Shown here in pieces: positions 36,232 through 44,965 of a DNA stretch of 64,000 nt. The notes below the pieces were generated by a model, which saw only the letters and a list, made by a program, of their open reading frames with translations, ran no database searches and was not told the DNA's origin. Position numbers and translations under genes: made by a program. Source of the DNA: Paenibacillus rhizosphaerae (GTDB taxonomy: Bacteria; Bacillota; Bacilli; Paenibacillales; Paenibacillaceae); assembly GCF_014192015.1 (NCBI RefSeq), contig NZ_JACHXJ010000009.1:46317-110316 (forward strand). Direction: 5' to 3'. The stretch's first letter is position 1; each line of letters begins with the position of its first letter.

Positions 36232-36998
36232 ATGATAAGGTGACTCCCCCAGAGTCCATGAGCGAGGCGGTCGGTCTGATCTGGGAATACCAGCAGACGA
36301 AAGACAACGATATCGCCACCGTGCTTATCCAAAAATATGAACCGATGGTCAAGATGGCTGCGGGCAAAATCGCCCGAAACCGCCCGGACCTCTATGAAGA
36401 CTTGTACCAGGTCGGCCAGATGGCCCTGATCCGGCTGCTGCAGCAGTATGACATCAGCTTGGGGATTCCGTTTGAGCCGTATGCCATGAAGAGCATGATC
36501 GGGCATATGAAAAACTTTTTGCGGGATAAGTCCTGGTATATTCAGGTTCCAAGAAGGATCAAGGAGAAGGGCGCACTGGTCCAGCAGGCCATTGATGAGT
36601 TAACCGTCAAGCTGGAGCGTTCGCCGGACGTCCGCGAAATCGCCGAATTCCTGGATCTGTCGGTGGAAGAAACGGTAGAGGTCCTCGCCGGACGCGAATG
36701 CTACCATTATGTTTCACTGGACTCCCCGCTGTCTCAGGAGGAAACGGGCGCAACGCTCGGCGAACTGATCAGCTCGGACGTCAACGACTATGATTCGGTG
36801 GAAAAACGGATGGACCTCCAGCAGGCGATGAGCCAGCTGAAGGAACAGGAGCAGAAAGTGCTGCTGCTTGCCTTCCAGGACGGTGAATCCCAGCGCTCGA
36901 TCGCCCAGAAGCTGGGGGTTTCCCAGATGAGCGTATCGCGGATTCAGAAGCGTGCAACGGAAAAGCTGAAAGAAATCATGTCTAATTCATACCAATGA
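36228..36998 (+). CDS. sigB: RNA polymerase sigma factor SigB
   Basis: A 256-residue sigma-70 group 3 factor of the SigB/SigF/SigG type. Region 2 is at about residues 30-100 (YEDLYQVGQMALIRLLQQYD), region 3 at 110-180 and region 4 at 195-250, with the helix-turn-helix SQRSIAQKLGVSQMSVSRIQ. Position after rsbV-rsbW and the ATGA overlap identify it as the stress sigma factor. Many Paenibacillus relatives also have sporulation sigmas of similar sequence, but those lie with spoIIA genes, not rsb genes. Confidence 0.92.
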   Translation: MNDKVTPPESMSEAVGLIWEYQQTKDNDIATVLIQKYEPMVKMAAGKIARNRPDLYEDLYQVGQMALIRLLQQYDISLGIPFEPYAMKSMIGHMKNFLRDKSWYIQVPRRIKEKGALVQQAIDELTVKLERSPDVREIAEFLDLSVEETVEVLAGRECYHYVSLDSPLSQEETGATLGELISSDVNDYDSVEKRMDLQQAMSQLKEQEQKVLLLAFQDGESQRSIAQKLGVSQMSVSRIQKRATEKLKEIMSNSYQ

Positions 36999-37040
36999 CG
37001 GACAAGCTTATGTTAGGTAACGAGTCAACCGGAAGTTCGT

Positions 37041-37086
37041 AAGGACACGCCAGTTCTCCCTTGAGAATATACGGCGTGTCCTTTTT
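37041..37086 (+). terminator. terminator of the rsb-sigB operon
   Basis: AAGGACACGCC pairs with GGCGTGTCCTT, with an inner TTCTC/GAGAA stem and a T run. It rules out the upstream start at 37061 for the next gene. Confidence 0.9.
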
Positions 37087-37129
37087 GGTGAACAGAGTTA
37101 TGGATGATGAGATAGAGGAGGCGGGTCGT

Positions 37130-38098
37130 ATGGCGGCTGAGGTTTCAAACAATATATTATCCTTTGCGGGCCACTGGACATGGCATGATCTGGTGGTGGA
37201 GGACTGGTCATCGGAGGACTTCAGGCAGCTGCAGGAGGCGTGCCCCCTGATCGAGGAGTGGCTGGAAATCATCCCGAATATCGAACAGAACTATATGTCC
37301 GTCCGGTTTCCCAACGGCGTGGATGCCGTCATGTTCGGCACGCTGCCCTATTCGGTCAAAGCGGAAGTGGAGGACAGCGGTTACGTTGACCGGGTTCACT
37401 TTTACGTCCAGGGCGACAAGCTGATTACGATCAACCTGGATCAGAATACCCGCGAAATCATGGCCACGGAAGAACGTACGGCCATGCTGCATCAATGCCG
37501 CAGCGCGGTGGACGGCATGTTTGTGCTGGCCCGGACGATTTTGCACTATTTTCATCTCGGCCTGGATCATTTCGAAGCGAACCTTCGCAAGCTGGAGCAT
37601 GCGATGGAGATGGATAACCAGCGGTATTTGATGGACAAAATCCTGAACTCGCGGTTTGCGCTGCTGTATTGGAGCAATTTGTTCACTCCGTTTCAGGAAC
37701 TGGTCGCGGCCGCCAGAGAGGGATATTTGGACAAGCTGGAGAACAGCCGGTCGTTTATGCAGCTGCTGCACCGGATCGAGCGCATGGACCGGGCGTTCCG
37801 CCATTATGAAGATGAGATTGATACACTGATATCGATCGATGATGCCATCTCAGCGTTCCGCGGCAACGAAATCATGAAGACGCTGACGATTCTGACGGCG
37901 ATTTTTACTCCGGCTACGGTAGCAGGCGCAATCTGGGGGATGAACTTCGAGAACCTGCCGGGCATCAAGGTGCCGTGGGGATTCATCGGGATTATGCTGA
38001 TCACATTCCTGAGCACCGCCATCATGTACCTTTGGATGCACCGAAAGGGATGGACCGGCGATTTGCTCAAGGTTAAATCGAAAAACTCAAAGATCTAG
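37130..38098 (+). CDS. CorA-family magnesium/divalent cation transporter
   Basis: A 322-residue protein. A large cytosolic N-domain is followed by a long helical stalk (about 140-260) and two C-terminal membrane helices. The pore signature GMN (Gly270-Met271-Asn272) is in IWGMNFENLPG, before the last two helices. GAGGAGG stands eight bases before the ATG at 37130. A typical CorA is near 316 residues, so the length is normal. The ion (Mg, Co, Ni, Zn) is not decided by sequence. Confidence 0.9.
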   Translation: MAAEVSNNILSFAGHWTWHDLVVEDWSSEDFRQLQEACPLIEEWLEIIPNIEQNYMSVRFPNGVDAVMFGTLPYSVKAEVEDSGYVDRVHFYVQGDKLITINLDQNTREIMATEERTAMLHQCRSAVDGMFVLARTILHYFHLGLDHFEANLRKLEHAMEMDNQRYLMDKILNSRFALLYWSNLFTPFQELVAAAREGYLDKLENSRSFMQLLHRIERMDRAFRHYEDEIDTLISIDDAISAFRGNEIMKTLTILTAIFTPATVAGAIWGMNFENLPGIKVPWGFIGIMLITFLSTAIMYLWMHRKGWTGDLLKVKSKNSKI

Positions 38099-38233
38099 CG
38101 GCTCGCCGAATCCTAAAACGGGACCTGGCGAACAAACAATTCATTCCGCCTGACAAATAGATCCCCTGCTAGCAGACAAGTGCTGAGTAAGCGCACGGCG
38201 GTATACTTGGAGGGGATGGTTCATTTAACGCCG

Positions 38234-38587
38234 CTACCAACGTCCGACGACGACGATGATCGCCAGCACGAGAAACGCGATATTGATGCCAATTTCTTTA
38301 TATTCTTTCCGAAACACATGAAAAGCGGCACCGAGGAGTACAGTCACGGCCAGACCGAGTGCGGCGATAGGCGTCAATACAGGCGCGATCCCCGTGGCCA
38401 AAGGCAAAATCACCCCGAGAACACCGGCCCATTCCAACATTCCGATCCCCGAAGCGAGCGGTTTAGGGACGTCTCCTACCCACGGCCAGGCCGTTCTTGC
38501 TTTTTCTTGCTGAAACGCCTTCATCCAACCGGAATAGATGAATCCAGCTCCCAAGATTCCTTGCAAAATCCAAAGTACAATGTTCAT
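38234..38587 (-). CDS. DoxX-like membrane protein
   Basis: A 117-residue protein with four hydrophobic segments and the DoxX-type opening LQGILGAGFIYSGWMKAF. The family includes quinone- or thiol-linked membrane proteins; this one has no further clue. AAGGAG lies before the ATG. It is divergent from an HxlR regulator with a shared gap of about 150 bases, so the regulator probably controls it. Confidence 0.85.
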   Translation of the reverse strand: MNIVLWILQGILGAGFIYSGWMKAFQQEKARTAWPWVGDVPKPLASGIGMLEWAGVLGVILPLATGIAPVLTPIAALGLAVTVLLGAAFHVFRKEYKEIGINIAFLVLAIIVVVGRW

Positions 38588-38735
38588 ATCTCACTGCTCC
38601 TTATCCTGGCTCTGTTTCGTCTCAAACCATGGATATATAATAGGGAGTAAGGGTGGGAAGATGGAAGTAGGCACTTTAAATAAACGTAGTATCGAAAAAT
38701 ATACCTTAAGCCAATCAAGGGGATGGGAGGATACG

Positions 38736-39077
38736 GTGAATACTTACTGCAAGTTTGAAACAGCACTGGATATCCTGATCGGGAAATGGAAGCCCGTCAT
38801 TTTACTCCGTCTGTTGAACCATGGGACGATGCGGTTCAGCGAGCTCCAGAAATCGATCCCGGACATCACGAAGAAAATGCTGACCCAACAGTTAAGGGAG
38901 CTGGAGTATCACGATATCGTGCACCGCGAGGTCTACAAGGAAATTCCGCCAAGGGTCGAATACTCCATTACAGACTACGGTCAACGCATGACGCCATTGC
39001 TGCAGGCGATGAATGACTGGGGAGTCCAACACATTGCTCACCTGCAGGAGCTTTATGGGGATGAGCAGGCAGAGTGA
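38736..39077 (+). CDS. HxlR-family winged-helix regulator
   Basis: A 113-residue regulator with the family core CKFETALDILIGKWKPVILL, the recognition part RFSELQKSIPDITKKMLTQQL and the wing REVYKEIPPRVEYSIT. One Cys at position 5 is typical of redox- or quinone-sensing HxlR proteins such as YodB and HypR. GTG at 38736 (GGGAGG five bases upstream) is preferred; ATG at 38661 would add 25 residues with low-GC, non-coding-looking codons. A TATAAT at 38636-38641 fits its promoter. It is divergent from doxX. Confidence 0.82.
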   Translation: MNTYCKFETALDILIGKWKPVILLRLLNHGTMRFSELQKSIPDITKKMLTQQLRELEYHDIVHREVYKEIPPRVEYSITDYGQRMTPLLQAMNDWGVQHIAHLQELYGDEQAE

Positions 39078-39428
39078 AGGCTCATTTGCTCCATGCGATG
39101 GCCTATTCAAAATCGAATCCGGGCGCATAGCTCGTAGCCGTCTTCGCCGCTGCTGGCCTGGACCAGCGATTTGTCCACTGGAATCCCGGCTTCCTCCATG
39201 CGCTCGATAGTAGCCGGCCAGGCTGCGGCGGGCCCGGATCTCGAAGCCGGCCTGCGGAGCGCCCTGATCTGCCTGAAGGCGAGGGAGTCAACCGAGACGA
39301 GCGCCTTTCTGGATATCGAGCCGGTCACCCTCGCGGTGAACGAGGAACCGGCACCTTCATAACGCCAGAAACGGATGCCCCGGGATTTCCGGAACCATCC
39401 GTTTCTTTGTATGCACGTAAACGATCCG
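39078..39428. other. 351-base stretch with conflicting remnants of coding sequence
   Basis: Both strands look partly coding. On the plus strand 39171-39362 reads DLEAGLRSALICLKARESTE and LDIEPVTLAVNEE, somewhat like the C-terminus of Gfo/Idh/MocA oxidoreductases. On the minus strand IERMEEAGIPVDKSLVQASS and DGYELCARIRF end at 39107, with a possible frame change upstream. Neither has a ribosome site. It may be a gene remnant; I cannot decide the strand. Confidence 0.3.
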
Positions 39429-39755
39429 TTACTGCGATTTGTATTGGCTGATATAATCCTGCAGGTTGGCAATGTATTGGCCGATCACCGGCATATCGAC
39501 AAACAGGCTTAAGACGTATCCGAGCAGGCCAAGCACCACAAAGGTTCCGAGGGATAGGCCAAGCCCGCGAGACAAGCCTGCCGTAAAGTTGGTGATCAGC
39601 CGCTTCTTGGTGTTCGTATAGTTCTCGATCATATCCTGAAGCTCGGACCGCTCCAGGGAATCGGCAATTTGATCAAGGCGGTTGTTCAGCCGCTTCACTT
39701 CGTGCCGCAGCTCAAAAGGATGTTCATCCACATCATAAGGATTGGCTTTGCTCAT
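39429..39755 (-). CDS. DUF5665-type small membrane protein
   Basis: A 108-residue protein. The helical, charged N-terminal half (ELRHEVKRLNNRLDQIADSL) is followed by two hydrophobic segments (GLGLSLGTFVVLGLLGYVLSL and a shorter one). AAGGAAGGG precedes the ATG at 39755. It fits DUF5665, a family of unknown function. It lies in a group of small membrane/stress-type genes on the minus strand (39429-40708). Confidence 0.7.
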   Translation of the reverse strand: MSKANPYDVDEHPFELRHEVKRLNNRLDQIADSLERSELQDMIENYTNTKKRLITNFTAGLSRGLGLSLGTFVVLGLLGYVLSLFVDMPVIGQYIANLQDYISQYKSQ

Positions 39756-39820
39756 CGGTATCCCTTCCTTCTTCACCCGGTATTCCGGCTTTAATGATCA
39801 CGGACCTGTGCATAAGAAAA

Positions 39821-39884
39821 ACGTCTATCGATATACTTTCAAAGAAAACAGACCGCATCTAAAGGAAGTTTTTCTTGCGATTAT
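39821..39884 (+). repeat. dispersed intergenic repeat, copy A
   Basis: Shares the core AGACCGCATCTAAAGGAA and its flanks with copies at 40733 and 52592. The match to copy B extends over about 60 bases, including TATAC-TTC to the left and TTCTT-CGAT to the right. It lies between the divergently placed DUF5665 and YtxH genes, in non-coding DNA. Confidence 0.6.
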
Positions 39885-39926
39885 AGAATGGTTCAGCTCC
39901 GCTGAAAATTTATACATTCCATAATC

Positions 39927-39956
39927 TTAAAAATAGCCAGCTGATCAGCTGGCTAT
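39927..39956 (-). terminator. terminator of the YtxH gene
   Basis: Perfect 24-base palindrome ATAGCCAGCTGA/TCAGCTGGCTAT followed on the minus strand by TTTTT. Confidence 0.85.
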
Positions 39957-39972
39957 CGGGTGAATCGGCAGC

Positions 39973-40413
39973 TTAGTATGAAGTCTTATTAAGCTCCCGG
40001 CGGATATCGCTGGATGCGTCGGCTGATTTATCCATGACATCCTTCGAAGCGCTTTTGACATCGTCTGCAACGTTACCGGATTCGCTCTTCATGTCATCCG
40101 CCACGTCGGCCGAAGCCTGCTTGACGCTTTCCATAATCGTATTTTTGCTTTCGTTAACGGATTTGGCGAGATCGGTCGTCTTGGACGATACCGTCTTGGC
40201 CAGATCCGTTGCCTTTTCCGTCACGACAGAGGCGACTTCCTTCGTCTTGTCGGTAACGACGCTCAGCTTGTCGGAGAGATCCCCGCGCAGCTCGCGTCCG
40301 GTCTTGGGCGCAAACAGCAGTGCCGCTGCCGCCCCCAGCAAACCTCCGATAAATATGCCCTTGAAGAACGTGCTTCCGCTTTGAACCGGATATTCCGTCT
40401 CTGTTTTATTCAT
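39973..40413 (-). CDS. YtxH-domain general stress protein
   Basis: A 146-residue protein. The Gly-rich membrane helix FFKGIFIGGLLGAAAALLFA is followed by PKTGRELR, the YtxH signature, then a long amphipathic region with repeats such as TDLAK...TDLAKSV and SADVADD/GNVADDV, resembling LEA-type helices. AAGGAG lies eight bases before the ATG at 40413. YtxH in B. subtilis belongs to the sigma-B regulon, but I found no clear sigma-B promoter here. It follows the GlsB-type gene by 37 bases. Confidence 0.85.
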   Translation of the reverse strand: MNKTETEYPVQSGSTFFKGIFIGGLLGAAAALLFAPKTGRELRGDLSDKLSVVTDKTKEVASVVTEKATDLAKTVSSKTTDLAKSVNESKNTIMESVKQASADVADDMKSESGNVADDVKSASKDVMDKSADASSDIRRELNKTSY

Positions 40414-40450
40414 GCCAATCACTCCTTATTTATTGTTGGTTTATATGAAT

Positions 40451-40708
40451 TTAGGTGGTACGCGAGAACAAACGGCTGATCAGGCCAAGGATAAAGACGA
40501 AGATCGCCGTCCCGAGAATCGCCGGAATTACGGCGAAGTTACCGATGACAGGACCCCAGTCGCCGAACAGCCAAGCTCCAACCCATGCGCCAACAAAGCC
40601 AGCGATCATAGCGCCGATCACGCCTCCAGGCATGTTGTGTCCTGCGATGGCATCACCGATAATCCCGATAATGACGGCCATGACAATACTGATGATAATA
40701 CCCCACAT
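40451..40708 (-). CDS. GlsB/YeaQ/YmgE family (transglycosylase-associated) stress membrane protein
   Basis: An 85-residue protein with three hydrophobic helices and Gly motifs (IIGIIGDAIAGHNMPGGVIG, GAMIAGFVGAWVGAWLFG), the hallmark of the GlsB/YeaQ family. These small membrane proteins are stress-associated; the transglycosylase label is historical. AAAGGAGGCGAT precedes the ATG. It is first in a probable two-gene unit with the YtxH gene. Confidence 0.88.
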   Translation of the reverse strand: MWGIIISIVMAVIIGIIGDAIAGHNMPGGVIGAMIAGFVGAWVGAWLFGDWGPVIGNFAVIPAILGTAIFVFILGLISRLFSRTT

Positions 40709-40732
40709 GACGATCGCCTCCTTTTTATAAGG

Positions 40733-40763
40733 TTTGATAAAAGTTCCGCTGATTGCGGTCTAA
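40733..40763 (-). repeat. dispersed intergenic repeat, copy C (partial)
   Basis: Minus-strand TTAGACCGCAATCAGCGGAA followed by CTTTTATC matches the core of copies A and B. It lies in the leader region of the GlsB-type gene. The rest of the 335-base gap to 41043 shows nothing else recognisable beyond AT-rich DNA before the asparaginase gene. Confidence 0.45.
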
Positions 40764-41043
40764 CCTGCTGTGACATTGCGTCATTGCGTCGATCTTACTT
40801 CGTATATAAACGGGGAGAAATGGTGTGAAACAACAGATGTGAAAAAGGAAGATAATCAGCGAAATATGGAGAATTATTTTGTGAAAGAGGGATATTATTA
40901 ATGATTTGGTCATTTAGGTGGCTTTACAAATATCGTGGAGTGCACATCTTTTCCAAACCGGAAATAGCCTGTAGACAATCAACTTTATTATGATCTGAAT
41001 AAGTTGTATCATAGGTAGGCAACAAGAAAAGGAGAGAGGCAGT

Positions 41044-42051
41044 ATGGACGCTTTATTGGTGAAAGAGTATCGGGCCGGAATCGTGGAAAGTACCCATTAT
41101 GGGCATATATGTATCGTTAATGATCAAGGTGAGGTGTACGCCTCGGCGGGAAATCCCCACTTTGTCACCTTTACGCGTTCAGCGGCCAAACCGCTGCAGG
41201 CCATTCCCGGAATCCGGGCGGGGATCGCGGATTATTACGGGCTGACCGAGGAGGAAATCGCCATTATGGCCGCTTCCCATTTGGCAGAACCCCGGCATAT
41301 CGAAGTGCTGGAGAGCATACAGCGGAAAATCGGGGTGGACGAGGAGCAGATGGTCTGTGCCCCGACATACCCTCTAAGTGAAGACAGCAAAGAGCACACC
41401 ATTCGCGAACAAGGCCACAAGCGGCGCCTGTACCACAATTGCTCCGGAAAGCATTTGGGGGTGCTGGGCTACAGCCGGATGCGGCATAACCCGGAGGAGA
41501 CGTATGCCGAACCGGAACATCCCGCGCAGCAGGAAATTCTGGACGTGGTCGCGACGATGAGCGGTATGGAAGCAGAACGGATTGGGCTGGGAACGGACGG
41601 CTGCGGCTTTCCGGTATTTGCGCTGCCTTTGTCCTCCATGGCTAACGCTTATGTGAAGCTGGCCTGCCCAGACCTCATTCCGGACGAACCGACGCGGACG
41701 GCCGTAAGTTCGATTACAGCGGCTATGAACCATTATCCGGCTATGGTCGGCGGAACCCGCCGGGTGGACACGTTCATTTTGCAGGACCCGAACATTGTCG
41801 CCAAAGGCGGCTTCAAAGGCGTGTACTGTTTCGGTCTGAAGAAAGAGCGGCTCGGCATCGCACTAAAAATACTGGACGGATCGGAAGAAGAATGGGGCTG
41901 GGTGGTCGAGTCCATTCTTCAGCAGATCGGGTATGATAACCGCCGTCTGTTGGAGGGCCTGCGATCCGAATTTACGAAAGACATATACAATGATGCCGGC
42001 CGGAAGGTGGGTCACGCCGAAACCGTATTTACGCTGGAGCGGCCCCGCTAG
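41044..42051 (+). CDS. type-II-like L-asparaginase (Rhizobium AnsA family)
   Basis: A 335-residue protein of the asparaginase family unrelated to the E. coli enzymes (PF06089). It carries TRSAAKPLQAIP near residue 40, MAASHLAEPRHIEVL, the YHNCSGKHLGVL motif with its essential Cys and Lys, and GTDGCGFPVFALPLS. It hydrolyses L-asparagine to aspartate and ammonia in the cytosol. GGAGAGAGG precedes the ATG. It is monocistronic, with its own terminator. Confidence 0.9.
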   Translation: MDALLVKEYRAGIVESTHYGHICIVNDQGEVYASAGNPHFVTFTRSAAKPLQAIPGIRAGIADYYGLTEEEIAIMAASHLAEPRHIEVLESIQRKIGVDEEQMVCAPTYPLSEDSKEHTIREQGHKRRLYHNCSGKHLGVLGYSRMRHNPEETYAEPEHPAQQEILDVVATMSGMEAERIGLGTDGCGFPVFALPLSSMANAYVKLACPDLIPDEPTRTAVSSITAAMNHYPAMVGGTRRVDTFILQDPNIVAKGGFKGVYCFGLKKERLGIALKILDGSEEEWGWVVESILQQIGYDNRRLLEGLRSEFTKDIYNDAGRKVGHAETVFTLERPR

Positions 42052-42108
42052 AGGCATGTGTTGATGGATATATAGAAACAAGTGAATGCCCCCTGGAGGA
42101 AACCCTTG

Positions 42109-42138
42109 GCCCCCCGCTGCGCGCAGCGAGGGGCTTTT
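42109..42138 (+). terminator. terminator of the asparaginase gene
   Basis: GCCCCCCGCTGC pairs with GCAGCGAGGGGC (one mismatch), followed by TTTT. Confidence 0.8.
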
Positions 42139-42253
42139 CTCATGTCTATCCTATCTTTGACGGCTGAAAGAGGGTGGATTGATTAGCCCCCCGAAGTTGG
42201 GGGTAAGAATTACATATTCCAATAACATACGCAGTTCATGGAGGTGGATGGAA

Positions 42254-42988
42254 ATGATTAAAGTAGTGACTTCAGCGGAGCGCCATACGTCGGAACGGGG
42301 ATGGATCCACAGCGAATTCAGCTTTTCGTTTGCCGATTATGATGATCCGAGCAATGCGCATTTTGGCTGCTTATTGGCCCATAACGACAATCAGCTAAGT
42401 CCGAAACAAGGCTTTAAGAAACATCCTCATCATGATTTGGAAATCGTGAGCTACGTCATATCCGGCACGCTTGAGCATAATGACGACATGGGAAATCAGG
42501 TTCAGCTGCCGGCAGGGACCGTTCAAGCCATGAGCGCCGGGTCCGGTGTTATGCACTCCGAGACCAATCCGTCGGAAGAGGAGCCGGTCCGCTTTTTGCA
42601 AATGTGGTTCCTGCCGTCCACACCGGGACACAGGCCCGCATGGAAAGCGCACCATTTCCCGAGGGAGGACAGGCTCAACAAGCTGGTTCCACTTGTCAGC
42701 GGATCGGCGGAGGGATTGCCGAAGTCCCCGGATGCGCTTCAGATTCATGCCGACGTGTCCATCTGTTTTCCGATCCTGGAGACCGGGCAGGAGATCGTGT
42801 TCCCGCAGAAAGAAGAACGCAGGACGTTCCTGTTCCTGATTTCGGGCCACCTGGAAATCGGCTGCGACGACGGGACATTCCATCTGGAGCCCGGAGACTC
42901 GGCCAGGGTAAAAAAATCATGCGATCTTCATATTAAAGGAACGAGCAGTGAAGGAGAGTCTGAATTTGTACTGGTGGATATACCTTAA
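42254..42988 (+). CDS. pirin family protein (bicupin)
   Basis: A 244-residue bicupin. HPHHDLEIVSYVISGTLEHND holds the N-terminal metal ligands of pirins, followed by SAGSGVMHSETN with the last ligand. The second cupin (RTFLFLISGHLEIGCDDG) has lost its ligands, as usual. Some pirins are quercetinases; others are regulators. ATG at 42254 is used with GGAGGTGG seven bases upstream. Confidence 0.88.
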   Translation: MIKVVTSAERHTSERGWIHSEFSFSFADYDDPSNAHFGCLLAHNDNQLSPKQGFKKHPHHDLEIVSYVISGTLEHNDDMGNQVQLPAGTVQAMSAGSGVMHSETNPSEEEPVRFLQMWFLPSTPGHRPAWKAHHFPREDRLNKLVPLVSGSAEGLPKSPDALQIHADVSICFPILETGQEIVFPQKEERRTFLFLISGHLEIGCDDGTFHLEPGDSARVKKSCDLHIKGTSSEGESEFVLVDIP

Positions 42989-43005
42989 TTGGCGTCCCTT
43001 GACGG

Positions 43006-43070
43006 AAAAGCCCCCGGATGTTCCGGGAATCGACTGATTTACAGCGGTTCCGGACATCAGGGGGCTTTCG
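43006..43070. terminator. terminator between convergent genes
   Basis: AAAGCCCCC-GGATGTTCCGG pairs with CCGGACATC-GGGGGCTTT. It serves the pirin gene and possibly the minus-strand gene at 43088. Confidence 0.75.
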
Positions 43071-43087
43071 AAATGTATAGGGGAACC

Positions 43088-43312
43088 TTACGATTTACGC
43101 AGGCGTCCCAGCTCCGAGACCAGTGCTTCCACCTCGGATATGCTCAGATTGTCCTTGGACATAACCAGGTCGTAGACGTCCTGGATGTCCTCGTACCGGT
43201 CGACGGAGAAGGCCGATGCATTCATAGCTGCGCCGCTGGCCATTCTCAGCTTCGATTTAATGCTTTCAATCATATACTCTATATTTTCAGGTGTCTTTTG
43301 GGATAAATCCAT
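43088..43312 (-). CDS. DUF1128 family protein
   Basis: A 74-residue small helical protein: MDLSQKTPENIEYMIESIK at the start is the DUF1128 signature, and the end is VEALVSELGRLRK. The ATG at 43312 is used; one at 43324 is directly against AGGAAAGG. The family is common in Bacillaceae and has no known function. Confidence 0.88.
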   Translation of the reverse strand: MDLSQKTPENIEYMIESIKSKLRMASGAAMNASAFSVDRYEDIQDVYDLVMSKDNLSISEVEALVSELGRLRKS

Positions 43313-43484
43313 GTCAAGCGCCATCCTTTCCTGTGCTTAAGCTTGTGTTCTATTGTAGCATGTCTTAACGTCCGTTACTTTGTTTTTTTCGCCCCATCCA
43401 GAAGCTCCCGTTTTCCAACCGGATGATTTTGCAGTAAAATCATTCTATCGACGAAGAATAAGCGAAGCAGGGAGGAGGCCGGAC

Positions 43485-44063
43485 GTGTCATTTCAAGATC
43501 CCCATCACATCCGCGGCACCAAGCGCAGCAAGCAGATGAACGCGCAGGGGCTGGCCGCATTTTTCAGGCAGATTCATGAACGCCATCCGCTGGATCAAAT
43601 CACTTTTGTATGTATCGGCACGGACCGGTCCACGGGGGATGCCCTCGGCCCGCTCACGGGAAGCGAGCTGGTCCTTTGCGGGGTCCCGAATGTCATCGGT
43701 ACGCTGTCCTCTCCATGCGATGCGCATAATTTGGAATCGGCCATCGCAGAGATTCCGGCGGATCATACCGTCGTGGCGGTGGACGCCTGTCTGGGGCATC
43801 CGGCTTCGGTCGGCAGCTATTTACTGTCGGATGAGCCGCTGCTCCCGGCCAGATCGGTGGGCGGTATGCTGCCGGCCGTCGGGCATTACAGCGTGGCAGC
43901 GGTCGTCAATGTCAACGGTCCGCGGCCGTATTCGACACTGCAGATGACCTCGCTGTATCAGGTCATGTCGATGGCCGGCCAGATCGCGTCCGCCGCGGCG
44001 GAAGGGTTCGGACTCGGCGGGGCGGAGGCAGAGGCCCGTTTCAAGTTATGGCCTTTGGCTTAA
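43485..44063 (+). CDS. yyaC: spore protease YyaC family protein
   Basis: A 192-residue protein of the DUF1256/YyaC family, related in fold to hydrogenase-maturation and germination (GPR) proteases. FVCIGTDRSTGDALGPLTGS at about residue 42, VVAVDACLGHP and GGMLPAVGHYSVAAVVNV are the conserved blocks. In B. subtilis yyaC is sporulation-linked. GTG at 43485 with GGGAGGAGG upstream is used. It supports an endospore-forming host. Confidence 0.88.
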   Translation: MSFQDPHHIRGTKRSKQMNAQGLAAFFRQIHERHPLDQITFVCIGTDRSTGDALGPLTGSELVLCGVPNVIGTLSSPCDAHNLESAIAEIPADHTVVAVDACLGHPASVGSYLLSDEPLLPARSVGGMLPAVGHYSVAAVVNVNGPRPYSTLQMTSLYQVMSMAGQIASAAAEGFGLGGAEAEARFKLWPLA

Positions 44064-44157
44064 TAATATACATAATTATAAATATGCTTCATTTCTGCAA
44101 TCCTATTACGATCACAACCGGTGAAATTCAAGCTGATATAGAAAGAAGGATGTCATC

Positions 44158-44952
44158 ATGGAAAAATTGATTTGTGACGGTCATACCCTTTGTTACACCG
44201 ATCATGGCCAAGGAGAGCCGATTGTGCTGCTTCACGGCTTCTGCGGAAGCTCCGAATACTGGGACCTTTTGGTTCCGCTGCTGTCGGGCAGCCACCGGTG
44301 CATCGCGGTCGATCTTCGCGGCCATGGGCACTCGGATGCCCCGCTCGGCGCCTACTCGCTGGAGCAGATGGCGGATGACGTCCTGAAGCTGCTGGACGAG
44401 TTGGATCTGCCGAAGGTGACGCTGCTCGGCCACTCGATGGGCGGGTATGTCACGCTATCCTTCGCGCAGCGTTACGCGTCCAGGCTGAACGGGTTCGGCC
44501 TCATCCATTCGACGGGCTATCCGGATACCGAGGAAGGCAAGGAGAAGCGTCTGAAGGCAGTCAGCACAATTCAATCGGAAGGCGTCACCGTTTTTATCGA
44601 CGGACTGATCCCCGGGCTGTTTGCACCCGATGCAGACCAGACTCATCCCGAGCTGATCCAGCGGGCCAAGGAAATCGGTTATTTGACGCCGCCGCAGGGA
44701 GCGGCGGGGGCCGCCCTCGCCATGCGGGAGCGCCCGGACCGGCGGGACGTCATGTCGGCAACGGTGCTGCCGCTGCTGCTGGTCGCCGGAGAATATGACA
44801 CCGTCGCGCCGCCGGAGAAAGTATTCACGGTGGATAAGCCGAACGTGACCCAAGCCGTGATCAAAGGGGCCGGCCACATGAGCATGATGGAAGCTCCGAA
44901 GGAACTGGCGCGGGTAATCCTTCAATATATGCAGCAGACGAAAAACGCATAA
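44158..44952 (+). CDS. alpha/beta-fold hydrolase
   Basis: A 264-residue protein: oxyanion loop LLHGFCGSSEYWD, nucleophile Ser93 in LLGHSMGGYVTL, DLRGHGHSDAP, acid residue in VAGEYDTVAPP and a terminal His in GAGHMSMMEAP. It has the MenH/haloperoxidase-like form. The substrate is not predictable. AGAAAGGATG precedes the ATG. It is monocistronic. Confidence 0.88.
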   Translation: MEKLICDGHTLCYTDHGQGEPIVLLHGFCGSSEYWDLLVPLLSGSHRCIAVDLRGHGHSDAPLGAYSLEQMADDVLKLLDELDLPKVTLLGHSMGGYVTLSFAQRYASRLNGFGLIHSTGYPDTEEGKEKRLKAVSTIQSEGVTVFIDGLIPGLFAPDADQTHPELIQRAKEIGYLTPPQGAAGAALAMRERPDRRDVMSATVLPLLLVAGEYDTVAPPEKVFTVDKPNVTQAVIKGAGHMSMMEAPKELARVILQYMQQTKNA

Positions 44953-44965
44953 TCCGTATTACTCG

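Noticed and set aside
37061..38098. Upstream start of the CorA gene at 37061
   Set aside because: It falls inside the terminator hairpin of the sigB operon; ATG 37130 has a strong ribosome site.
38661..39077. Longer form of the HxlR regulator starting at ATG 38661
   Set aside because: The 25 extra codons have low GC3 and no family similarity; GTG 38736 has a better ribosome site and gives the usual length.
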